Origin: Mesorhizobium_B sp964242945
Lineage (GTDB): Bacteria > Pseudomonadota > Alphaproteobacteria > Rhizobiales > Rhizobiaceae
Reading direction: 5' to 3'
Length of the DNA: 22,270 nucleotides
Assembly: GCA_964242945.1 (NCBI GenBank)
Contig: CAXTCF010000058.1
Span: 1-22,270, forward strand
The notes beneath the pieces were generated by a model. It was not told the DNA's origin and did not search any database. It was given only the letters and a program-made list of their open reading frames with translations. A program made the position numbers and the translations under genes. Positions 6,703 to 14,064 of the stretch are shown here, piece after piece (position 1 is the first letter of the stretch; every line of letters starts with the position of its first letter).

Positions 6703-6757
6703 CCGTTTAGCTTGAGTTGCAGCCGGATGAGGAAGTGGACCAGCACGGTATGTTGAT

Positions 6758-8557
6758 TCAAGCGGCTTGGAACAGCTCTTGGATCGCCATCTCAGGCACC
6801 AGCACCAAGCCCTTGTCCGTGATGCGGATCTCGGGGATGACGGAAAGCGGGATGAGGTTGAAGCCCATATAGGGGATGGCGCAGCCGGCCTTCTCCCATT
6901 CGACTTTGAGCGCCTTCACTTCCTCTGCAACTTCACCGACGCGCTTGTCCGACAAAAGACCCGCGATCGGCAGCTCGACCATCGCCGTGACCTGCCCATC
7001 CACCACGACGCAGACCCCGCCCTGAACCTTTTCTATCGCTTCAACAGCGACAGCCATGTCGGGCTCGTTCGTGCCGGCGACGATGATGTTGTGGCTGTCG
7101 TGGCCGACGGAGGACGCCACAGCGCCCTGCTTCAGGTTGAAGTTGGCAAGCAGCCCGTGCGCGACGTTGCCCGGAGACTTGCCGTGCCGCTCCACGACGG
7201 AGACGAAGCAGAGCCCGTGACGGTCGAAGTGCGACTGCCAGTCGTTGGCGGGTTCGAGCACCGCTTCAACATGGCCGAGCGTGATGCCGGGAAGCTCCGT
7301 CTTGATGGCGTGGGCGGTGACGGGGGTAGTCGGCAGGTCGGGTGTCAGCTTCAGGCCCTTCGGCAGCTTGACCGTGCGGTAGGCCGCATCGGGGTAGCGG
7401 TAGCGGGAGGAAAGCGCCTGATCCAGCAGCGGCGTGATCTTCTTGCCTTCCACGACAAGCTCGCCGCCGTACCAGGTGTTCACCGGCTTCATTGCATCGT
7501 CGAGCAGCACGATATCGGCGCGCCGGCCGCCCCCCATACCGCCGATCTCGCCTTCCATGCCGAAGCGCGTCGCGCCGTGCAGCGAGCCCATGCTCCAGGC
7601 TTGTTCCGGCTTCATGCCCGCGCGGATCGCCTCGCGCGTCACCCAGTCCAGGCCGAACAGCAGAAGGTCTTCGGCATCGCGGTCGTCGGTGCACACCGCG
7701 ATCCGCTTGTGGCTGCTGCCCAGTTCGGTGATCGTCTTGATCGCCTGCGGAAGGCTGTGCCAGGGCGTGGTCGGAGGGCCGCCGCGCAGGAAAAGCCAGA
7801 TGCCGGCCTCAAGCAAGTCGTCGGCGATCTCGCGGTCGATCGCCTCATGCGTGTCGGTGACGCCGGACGCCGCGTAGGCCGCGACGAACTCGCGCCCATA
7901 GACGTGGCCGGAGACGGGCCGTCCGCGCTGCAACGCGGCGGCGAGGATGGCGTGGGAGCGCTCGTCGCCCATCGCCACCGGCACGAAATCCATCTTCTCG
8001 CCGAGCGCGATCGCCTCCGGCCACTTGTCGAACAGCGCCGCGATTTTTTCGGGCGTCAGGTCGCCGCCCGCCGTTTCCAGTTCGGGCGAGGTCGCCGGCA
8101 CGGTGGAAGGCACGGTGAGGAAGATCGAAAGCGGCGCTTCGCGCGCGTCCTCCAGCATCGCCTCCACGCCGGCCACATCCATGACGTTGCCGATCTCGTG
8201 GCTGTCGCAAAAGATCGTCGTCGTGCCGTTGAGCAGCGCCGCTTCGGCATAGGCGCAGGCCGTGACCATGGAGGACTCGATGTGGATGTGCGGATCGACC
8301 AGGCCGGGCGCCAGCAGCCCGCCTTTCGCGTCGTAGAGGCTGGCGCCGCCTTTGTGCGTGCCGGCGGGCTTCACCGCGGCGATGCGCCCGCCGGAAATCC
8401 AGATCTCCCGGTCGGGCAGGATGCGCTCGGAATAGGTGGAAAGCACCCGCGCGCCTCCGATCACCAGATCTGGGTCCGCCCTGCCCGAAGCGACCTCGGC
8501 AAGGCGCCGCGTCATCGTGTGGAGAGGCGCGACGGAAAAGCGGGAAAGGCTGGCCAT
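6758..8557 (-). CDS. ade: Adenine deaminase
   Basis: A 599-residue cytosolic enzyme converting adenine to hypoxanthine and ammonia, of the Ade type within the amidohydrolase superfamily, at the usual family length. Visible motifs are GLVDPHIHIESSM with metal ligands H90 and H92, CDSHEIGN (117-124), the GEKMD glutamate region (186-190), SGHVYGRE (216-223), DTHEA (235-239), CTDDRDAEDLL (289-299) and the C-terminal GHDSHNI motif. It is first of a two-gene unit with the CodA-like deaminase and is divergent from the FAH-family gene. No good ribosome site stands before the ATG at 8557; the next ATG at 8515 (MTRRLAEV) also lacks one, so the start is uncertain by 14 residues. Confidence 0.93.
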   Translation of the reverse strand: MASLSRFSVAPLHTMTRRLAEVASGRADPDLVIGGARVLSTYSERILPDREIWISGGRIAAVKPAGTHKGGASLYDAKGGLLAPGLVDPHIHIESSMVTACAYAEAALLNGTTTIFCDSHEIGNVMDVAGVEAMLEDAREAPLSIFLTVPSTVPATSPELETAGGDLTPEKIAALFDKWPEAIALGEKMDFVPVAMGDERSHAILAAALQRGRPVSGHVYGREFVAAYAASGVTDTHEAIDREIADDLLEAGIWLFLRGGPPTTPWHSLPQAIKTITELGSSHKRIAVCTDDRDAEDLLLFGLDWVTREAIRAGMKPEQAWSMGSLHGATRFGMEGEIGGMGGGRRADIVLLDDAMKPVNTWYGGELVVEGKKITPLLDQALSSRYRYPDAAYRTVKLPKGLKLTPDLPTTPVTAHAIKTELPGITLGHVEAVLEPANDWQSHFDRHGLCFVSVVERHGKSPGNVAHGLLANFNLKQGAVASSVGHDSHNIIVAGTNEPDMAVAVEAIEKVQGGVCVVVDGQVTAMVELPIAGLLSDKRVGEVAEEVKALKVEWEKAGCAIPYMGFNLIPLSVIPEIRITDKGLVLVPEMAIQELFQAA

Positions 8558-8750
8558 GGATTAAGCGATGTCCCCTGTACATGCATCGGCCGGACGGCGC
8601 CTGCCGGGGCCGAGCCGACCTCAGGCAGTTGGCCACCGTTTGCAGTGCAGTGCAAGCGGTCGGCTGCGGGCATGCTGTCGAGGGGAAGGCACCCCTTGCG
8701 GCGCAGGGCAGAGGGTGCAATCGAGGAGGCAGGAGCAACGAGGAAGCGCC

Positions 8751-9911
8751 ATGCCGGACTTTTTCCCCGACCTGCCGATGGAAGGCACCTTTCTGGGGCG
8801 GGCAACGGTCCCGGAGAAGCCGTATCCGCTCGTCGTCACGGTGCGGAACGGCGAGGTCTTCGACATCACATCGGCAGAAGCACCCACGGTCCGCGACATC
8901 TGCGAAATGGAAGATCCCGCTGCCTATGTGGCTGCTGCCTCCGGCATGCATCTCGGCAATTTTGCGGAACTCGCAGTCAACAGCCTCGCCGCCGCGCATG
9001 ACGGGACCAAGCCGCATCTGCTATCCCCGCTCGACCTCCAGGCGGTGAAAGCGTCCGGCGTCACTTTCGTGGCGAGCCTGCTAGAGCGCGTGATCGAGGA
9101 GCAGGCGCGCGGGGATGCCGCCAGGGCCGAAGGCATCCGCGCCGACATTTCCGGGCTGATCGGCCATGACCTGTCCCGGCTGAAGCCGGGCTCGGCGGAG
9201 GCGATGGCGATCAAGGCGAAGCTGATCGCCAGGGGCGTGTGGTCGCAATACCTCGAAGTCGGCATCGGCCCGGACGCCGAGATCTTCACCAAATGCCAGC
9301 CGATGGCGTCCGTCGGCTTCGGCGCCGATGTCGGCCTGCACCCCGTTTCCTCCTGGAACAACCCGGAGCCGGAGATCGTGGTGATGGCGTCGAGCCGGGG
9401 AAAGATCGTCGGCGCCAGCTTGGGCAACGACGTCAACCTGCGCGACGTCGAAGGCCGCTCCGCCCTGCTGCTCGGCAAGGCCAAGGACAACAACGCCTCG
9501 GCCGCGGTCGGCCCGACCATCCGGCTGTTCGACGGCTCGTTCGGGCTGGGCGACGTGAAATCGGCGGAAGTGAGCCTTTCCGTCACCGGCGAGGATGGCT
9601 TTTCGCTGGAAGGCGCCAGCTCGATGCGCGCGATCAGCCGCGCGCCGGAGGATCTTGTGGCGGCGGCAATGGGGCGGCATCACCAGTACCCCGACGGCAT
9701 GGCGCTTTATCTCGGCACGATGTTCGTGCCGTCGAAGGACCGCGGCGAGGCCGGCAAAGGGTTCACGCACCACGCCGGCGACATCGTGACGATAGGCACG
9801 GAAGCGCTGGGAAAGCTCGTCAACCGCGTCCGCCTTTCGACGGAGTGCCCGCCCTGGACCTATGGCGCGAGCCGCCTGATGCGCGACCTCGCGAAGGCCG
9901 GGCTGATCTGA
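8751..9911 (+). CDS. Fumarylacetoacetate-hydrolase-family protein, probable 2-keto-3-deoxy sugar acid dehydratase type
   Basis: A 386-residue enzyme of the FAH fold, with an N-terminal segment and a C-terminal catalytic domain from about residue 160. The metal-binding region is seen as EVGIGPDAEIFTKCQPMASV (169-188), then WNNPEPEIVV (202-211) and GNDVNLRDVEGRSALL (225-240) followed by GKAKDNNAS. This set is typical of the subgroup that includes Caulobacter XylX and related 2-keto-3-deoxy-pentonate dehydratases, so I infer dehydration or hydrolysis of a 2-keto acid. The ATG at 8751 is chosen for its GAGGAA site at 8740-8745; the open frame runs further upstream but with non-conserved sequence. 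It is transcribed alone, divergent from ade, and ends two bases before a strong hairpin. No sugar operon is adjacent, so the substrate is unknown. Confidence 0.85.
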   Translation: MPDFFPDLPMEGTFLGRATVPEKPYPLVVTVRNGEVFDITSAEAPTVRDICEMEDPAAYVAAASGMHLGNFAELAVNSLAAAHDGTKPHLLSPLDLQAVKASGVTFVASLLERVIEEQARGDAARAEGIRADISGLIGHDLSRLKPGSAEAMAIKAKLIARGVWSQYLEVGIGPDAEIFTKCQPMASVGFGADVGLHPVSSWNNPEPEIVVMASSRGKIVGASLGNDVNLRDVEGRSALLLGKAKDNNASAAVGPTIRLFDGSFGLGDVKSAEVSLSVTGEDGFSLEGASSMRAISRAPEDLVAAAMGRHHQYPDGMALYLGTMFVPSKDRGEAGKGFTHHAGDIVTIGTEALGKLVNRVRLSTECPPWTYGASRLMRDLAKAGLI

Positions 9912-9912
9912 C

Positions 9913-9941
9913 ACCGCCGGTCATTGAAAATGACCGGCGGT
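9913..9941 (+). terminator. Strong hairpin terminator after the FAH-family gene
   Basis: A perfect 13-bp stem (9913-9925 with 9929-9941) with a three-base loop begins one base after the stop codon. The following TTCCGTTCTT is only partly T-rich on the plus strand. The stem is symmetric, so it may also end leftward transcripts of the EamA permease gene that stops at 10037. Confidence 0.65.
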
Positions 9942-9948
9942 TCCGTTC

Positions 9949-9990
9949 TTGGATTTCTGCGGATTCCTTAATCCCCAAGTAGAAATCCAA
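9949..9990. repeat. Nested inverted repeat between convergent genes
   Basis: TTGGATTTCT at 9949-9958 is a perfect inverse copy of 9981-9990. Inside it GGATT at 9961-9965 pairs with AATCC at 9970-9974 around a CCTT loop. It sits eight bases after the preceding hairpin in the convergent gap between the FAH-family gene and the EamA permease gene. It may be a second terminator, a dispersed repeat or a processed RNA end; nothing shows a gene here. Confidence 0.5.
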
Positions 9991-10036
9991 GATGGCTTGC
10001 CGGCCGGATGCGTTGGCATCTTCGGCCGTCGCCAAA

Positions 10037-10987
10037 CTACTGCGGCGGGGAAATCTGCCGCGCCCGTACGCGGTCGGGGTTGAGGCGCCTTTCGCGCCAG
10101 ATGATCACGAGGCCGGAAGCCACCACCACCGCGCCGCCAGCCAGCATGTTCACCGTCGGCACCTCGCCGAAAGCCAGGAAGCCGATGGCGATGCCCAACA
10201 GCATCGAGGTGTATTCGAACGGGGCGACGGTGGAGAGCTCCGCATGGCGGTAGGCCTCCGTCATCAGCAGCTGGCCGGTCCCGCCGCAGATCCCGGACGC
10301 GATCAGGAGCGAGGCCTGGCCTGGAGAAAGTGCGGCCCAGCCGAAGGGGAGCGTGGCAAACCCCGCGACGGATGCCGTGACGGAGAACCAGAGCACGATG
10401 GTCGCGGTGTTTTCCGTTCGCACGAGGCGCCGCACAAGGGTGATGGCGACGGCGGAGATGGCGGCCGACAGGAGGCAGATCAGCACGCCAAAAGCCTCGG
10501 CGCGCCCTACTTCGGCGCCGGAGGTCAGAAGCGTCAGCTTGGGCCAGGAGATGATCAAGACGCCGCAAAAGCCTGCGGCCACCGCGCTCCAGCGGAAGAC
10601 ACGGACGGTTTCGCCGAGGAACAGCGCGCCGATCACCACCACGAGCAGCGGCTGCGCATAGCCGAGCGCGATCCATTCGGGCAGCGGCAGCAGGGTCAAG
10701 GCATAGAAGCCGAGCCCCATCGAGACCACGCCGACCGCCCCCCGCGCGATATGCGAGAGGGGATGCGCCGTCCGCACGGCGCCGCGCAATTGCCCTTGCC
10801 AAGCCAGCATTGCGAGGATCGGCAGAACGGCGAAGAAGGAGCGGAAGAAAACGAGCTGGCCCGGCGGCAGCTGCCCGGCGGATTTCAGGCAGGACTGCAT
10901 CGCGACGAAAGCGACGACGGACACGACCTTCAGCGTGATGCCGGTCAGCGGGCTCGGCCCGTCCCCCTTCCTGTGACTGACGGTCAC
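10037..10987 (-). CDS. EamA/DMT-superfamily permease
   Basis: A 316-residue inner-membrane protein with the layout of the drug/metabolite transporter superfamily: about ten hydrophobic segments in two EamA repeats (roughly 17-147 and 163-298), the second ending in the usual glycine-alanine-rich helix before a basic cytosolic tail. Members export amino acids, metabolites or drugs; the cargo cannot be read from sequence. The start is a GTG at 10987 with GGAAGA (10996-11001) eight bases upstream. That ribosome site lies in a small palindrome, CGGAAG-CGT-CTTCCG (10988-11002), which could affect translation. It is a single gene, divergent from pepN across about 217 bases. Confidence 0.85.
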   Translation of the reverse strand: MTVSHRKGDGPSPLTGITLKVVSVVAFVAMQSCLKSAGQLPPGQLVFFRSFFAVLPILAMLAWQGQLRGAVRTAHPLSHIARGAVGVVSMGLGFYALTLLPLPEWIALGYAQPLLVVVIGALFLGETVRVFRWSAVAAGFCGVLIISWPKLTLLTSGAEVGRAEAFGVLICLLSAAISAVAITLVRRLVRTENTATIVLWFSVTASVAGFATLPFGWAALSPGQASLLIASGICGGTGQLLMTEAYRHAELSTVAPFEYTSMLLGIAIGFLAFGEVPTVNMLAGGAVVVASGLVIIWRERRLNPDRVRARQISPPQ

Positions 10988-11204
10988 CGGAAGCGTCTTC
11001 CGCGATTTTGATAATCGGCAAGAAGGCGAAGGCGCAGCGCGAGGGCTGGCAATGCGGAAGCGGACGCGGGCACGCGCCTCAAATACGGGTCCAGCCGGTT
11101 TTGTCGAGACCGCCGATCATGTATGGACCGGCGCAATGGACGTGAACCCGTTGGACCAGAACCTTCGGTCACGCCGCTGGTGCGTGGAGTGAGGGGCAGG
11201 CCTG

Positions 11205-13850
11205 ATGCGCGTAGAGAAGCCAAAAATCTTCCGGCTGGAGGATTACCGCCCGAGCGACTACCTCATCCCCGCCGTGGACCTCTTCTTCCGCCTTTCGCCG
11301 GATGCCACGGTGGTCACGGCCGAACTGACGGTGCAGCGGCGCGACGGCGTTCCGGCCGGCACGCCGCTCCTGCTCAACGGCGACGGATTGACGCTCAAGC
11401 GCGCCGAACTCGACGGGAAGCCGCTTGATGCTTCCGCCTTCGATGCGGCGCCGGACGGGTTCACCCTGCATGCCCCGCCGGCCGGCGAGCGGTTTAGCCT
11501 GCTTCTGGAAACCGAGATCGCGCCCGCCGCCAACACCGCGCTGATGGGCCTGTACCGCTCGAACGGCAACTACTGCACCCAATGCGAGGCGGAAGGATTC
11601 CGCCGGATCGTCTATTTCCCCGACCGGCCCGACATCCTGTCGGTCTATACCGTCCGGATCGAGGCGGATAAGGCAGAAGCGCCCCTGCTGCTTTCCAACG
11701 GCAACTTCTCCGAGCGCGGCGAACTGGGCGACGGGCGCCACTACGCCGTCTGGCACGATCCGTTCCCAAAACCCTGCTACCTCTTCGCGCTCGTCGCGGG
11801 CGATCTCGGCTCGATCAAAGACATGTTCACGACGAAAAGCGGACGGCGCGTTGAACTCGGCATCTATGTCGAGCACGGCAAGGAGAACCAGGCGGGCTAC
11901 GCCATGGACGCGCTGATCCGCTCCATGAAGTGGGACGAAGACGTGTTCGGCCGCGAATACGATTTGGACGTCTTCAACATCGTCGCCGTGTCCGACTTCA
12001 ACATGGGCGCGATGGAGAACAAGGGCCTCAACATCTTCAACGACAAATACGTGCTGGCGGACTCGGACACCGCCACGGACGCAGACTTCGCCAACATCGA
12101 GGCGGTCATCGCGCACGAATACTTCCACAACTGGACGGGCAACCGCATCACCTGCCGCGACTGGTTCCAGCTTTGCCTGAAGGAAGGGCTCACGGTCTAT
12201 CGCGACCACGAGTTCTCCGCCGACCAGCGCTCGCGCGCCGTGGAGCGGATCAGCGACGTGCGCACCCTGCGCGCCCACCAGTTTCCGGAAGACCAGGGTC
12301 CTCTCGCGCATCCCGTGCGGCCGCGCCGCTACCGCGAGATCAACAACTTCTACACGGCGACCGTCTATGAGAAGGGTTCCGAAGTTGTCGGCATGATCCG
12401 CACGATCCTGGGCGCGGCAGACTTCCGGAAAGGCATGGACCTCTACTTCGAGCGGCACGACGGCGATGCCGCGACCATCGAGGACTTCCTGCGCTGCTTT
12501 TCCGACGCTTCCGGGCGCGATCTAGGTCAGTTCGCACTCTGGTATCATCAGGCCGGAACACCCAACATCTCCGTAGCGATGAGCCACGATCCGGCCAAGG
12601 CGGAACTGACGCTGGAAATCGAACAATCCCTGCTGCCGACGCCCGGCGAGCGCGCCAAGAAGCTGATGCACATCCCCCTCGCCTTCGGCCTCGTGGGAGC
12701 GGACGGCAAGGATCTGAGCTTCGCGAAGGCCGATGGCGCAGAGGTGGAAAACGGTGTCATTCATCTGCGCAAGCGCAGGCACACGGTCCGCTTCTCCGGC
12801 GTGCCGGAGCGCCCGGCGCTGTCGCTCAATCGCGGCTTCTCCGCTCCCGTCACGCTGGCGGCCGAACAGCGCCCGGAGGACCTGATCTTCCTGGCGCGGC
12901 ACGACAGCGACCTTTTTTCCCGCTGGCAAGCCTTCACGACCCTGGTGACAAAAGCGCTTGTCGAAGGCTTCCGCGCGGCGGTCGCCAGCAAGGCGCCGGA
13001 GTTTGCACCTGAACTGCTCGACCTCGCCGGCCGGATCGCCGCCGACGAGGCGCTGGAACCTGCCTTCCGCGCTTTGGCCCTCAGCCTGCCCGGTGAGGCC
13101 GACATCGCGCGTGAGATCGGCAGCAACATCGATCCCGACGCCATCCGGCGGAGCCGCGAAGCGCTGATCACAGCAATCGTCGAAGCGAACCGGGAAAGCT
13201 TCGCCGCACTTCACATTAAGTTGAGGCAGCATGGCCCGTTCCGTCCGGACGCCGCCGGCGCGGGCCATCGCGCCTTGCGCAACGTGCTGCTGGACTACCT
13301 GTCCGCGGGCTCCGCCGATGCCAGCTTGGGCGACGCGGATTTTCGCGGAAGCACCAACATGACCGACCGCGCGGCGGCGCTGACCGTGCTTGCCCACCGC
13401 CATCCCGGCTCGGAGGAAGCGCAGGCGGCGTTGGCAAGCTTCGAGAACCGCTACGGCGGCGATCCGCTGGTGATGGATAAGTGGTTCGCCGTGCGAGCGA
13501 CCGTGCCGGGGCCGCAAACGGTCGACTCCGTGAAGAACCTGCTCGATCATCCCGCATTCTCGGCCGAAAATCCGAACCGCCTTCGGTCGCTGATCGGCAG
13601 CTTCGCCAGTTCCAACCAGACCGGGTTCCACCGCCCCGACGGCGCCGGCTACCGTCTCTTGGCAGACACTGTGCTGGGGGTGGGAAGCAAAAATCCGCAG
13701 GTCGCGGCACGCCTTGCAACGGCGTTGCGCTCCTGGCGCTCGCTGGAGCCCGGCCGCCAAGCCAAGGCGCGCGACGCCTTGGTATCGATCGCTGCGGCAG
13801 GCGATCTTTCCACCGACGTGCGCGACATCGTCGAGCGCACGCTCGCCTGA
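11205..13850 (+). CDS. pepN: Aminopeptidase N (M1 family)
   Basis: An 881-residue zinc aminopeptidase of the M1 family, close in length to E. coli PepN (870). It removes N-terminal residues from peptides in the cytosol. The substrate-binding GAMEN motif is at 268-272. The zinc site HEYFH (H304, E305, H308) is followed 18 residues later by E327 in LKEGLT. The catalytic tyrosine region, NNFYTATVYEKGSEVV, places Y388. The PDRPD motif at 139-143 is also typical of the proteobacterial PepN subgroup. ATG at 11205 is preceded by GAGGGG. It is divergent from the EamA permease gene and followed after about 214 bases by the PAS histidine kinase gene on the same strand. Confidence 0.96.
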   Translation: MRVEKPKIFRLEDYRPSDYLIPAVDLFFRLSPDATVVTAELTVQRRDGVPAGTPLLLNGDGLTLKRAELDGKPLDASAFDAAPDGFTLHAPPAGERFSLLLETEIAPAANTALMGLYRSNGNYCTQCEAEGFRRIVYFPDRPDILSVYTVRIEADKAEAPLLLSNGNFSERGELGDGRHYAVWHDPFPKPCYLFALVAGDLGSIKDMFTTKSGRRVELGIYVEHGKENQAGYAMDALIRSMKWDEDVFGREYDLDVFNIVAVSDFNMGAMENKGLNIFNDKYVLADSDTATDADFANIEAVIAHEYFHNWTGNRITCRDWFQLCLKEGLTVYRDHEFSADQRSRAVERISDVRTLRAHQFPEDQGPLAHPVRPRRYREINNFYTATVYEKGSEVVGMIRTILGAADFRKGMDLYFERHDGDAATIEDFLRCFSDASGRDLGQFALWYHQAGTPNISVAMSHDPAKAELTLEIEQSLLPTPGERAKKLMHIPLAFGLVGADGKDLSFAKADGAEVENGVIHLRKRRHTVRFSGVPERPALSLNRGFSAPVTLAAEQRPEDLIFLARHDSDLFSRWQAFTTLVTKALVEGFRAAVASKAPEFAPELLDLAGRIAADEALEPAFRALALSLPGEADIAREIGSNIDPDAIRRSREALITAIVEANRESFAALHIKLRQHGPFRPDAAGAGHRALRNVLLDYLSAGSADASLGDADFRGSTNMTDRAAALTVLAHRHPGSEEAQAALASFENRYGGDPLVMDKWFAVRATVPGPQTVDSVKNLLDHPAFSAENPNRLRSLIGSFASSNQTGFHRPDGAGYRLLADTVLGVGSKNPQVAARLATALRSWRSLEPGRQAKARDALVSIAAAGDLSTDVRDIVERTLA

Positions 13851-13866
13851 GCGATGGAATGGGTCT

Positions 13867-13893
13867 GAGCCGGCGAAGCATTTTCTTCGGCTC
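13867..13893 (+). terminator. Weak terminator-like hairpin after pepN
   Basis: GAGCC and GGCTC close the outer stem and GAAG with CTTC extends it across a three-base bulge around a CATTTT loop. It starts 17 bases after the pepN stop. There is no following T tract, so termination would probably need Rho. Confidence 0.35.
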
Positions 13894-13969
13894 AACGGCA
13901 CATCGAAACGGCGCTGTCACCCCCCAAATCTTGCCCACAAATTCAGCCTTGCCTGAAACCTCGGCAAGC

Positions 13970-13978
13970 TGTGGACAA
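13970..13978 (+). promoter_or_regulatory. DnaA-box-like site upstream of the PAS histidine kinase gene
   Basis: TGTGGACAA differs at one position from the reverse complement of the DnaA box (TGTGNATAA). A poorer match, TTGCCCACA with two differences, lies at 13931-13939. Single near-matches are common in GC-rich DNA, so this is only a candidate. Confidence 0.2.
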
Positions 13979-13993
13979 GCTCTAGCCCGTCTG

Positions 13994-14041
13994 TTTGATT
14001 GCCGTGGATTCGGTATGTGCGGGGGTTCCGAATCAATCAAA
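13994..14041. promoter_or_regulatory. Nested inverted repeat in the leader of the PAS histidine kinase gene
   Basis: TTTGATT (13994-14000) pairs with AATCAAA (14035-14041), and GATTCGG (14007-14013) pairs with CCGAATC (14028-14034). That gives 14 base pairs in two blocks, a six-base bulge on one side and a 14-base loop holding GGGGG. It ends 11 bases before the ribosome site, so it may be a 5' leader hairpin or an operator. Confidence 0.45.
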
Positions 14042-14064
14042 AAATCGATGAAGGGGGCCGTCAG

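Noticed and set aside
8689..8718. Leader hairpin (GCACCC with GGGTGC) before the FAH-family gene
   Set aside because: The inner pairing is irregular and stems of this size are frequent in such GC-rich DNA; not strong enough to list as a regulatory element.
6767..9001. Open frame of 744 codons on the plus strand opposite ade
   Set aside because: It lies over the well-supported adenine deaminase and has the arginine- and histidine-rich composition of a GC-rich shadow frame, with no recognisable motif.
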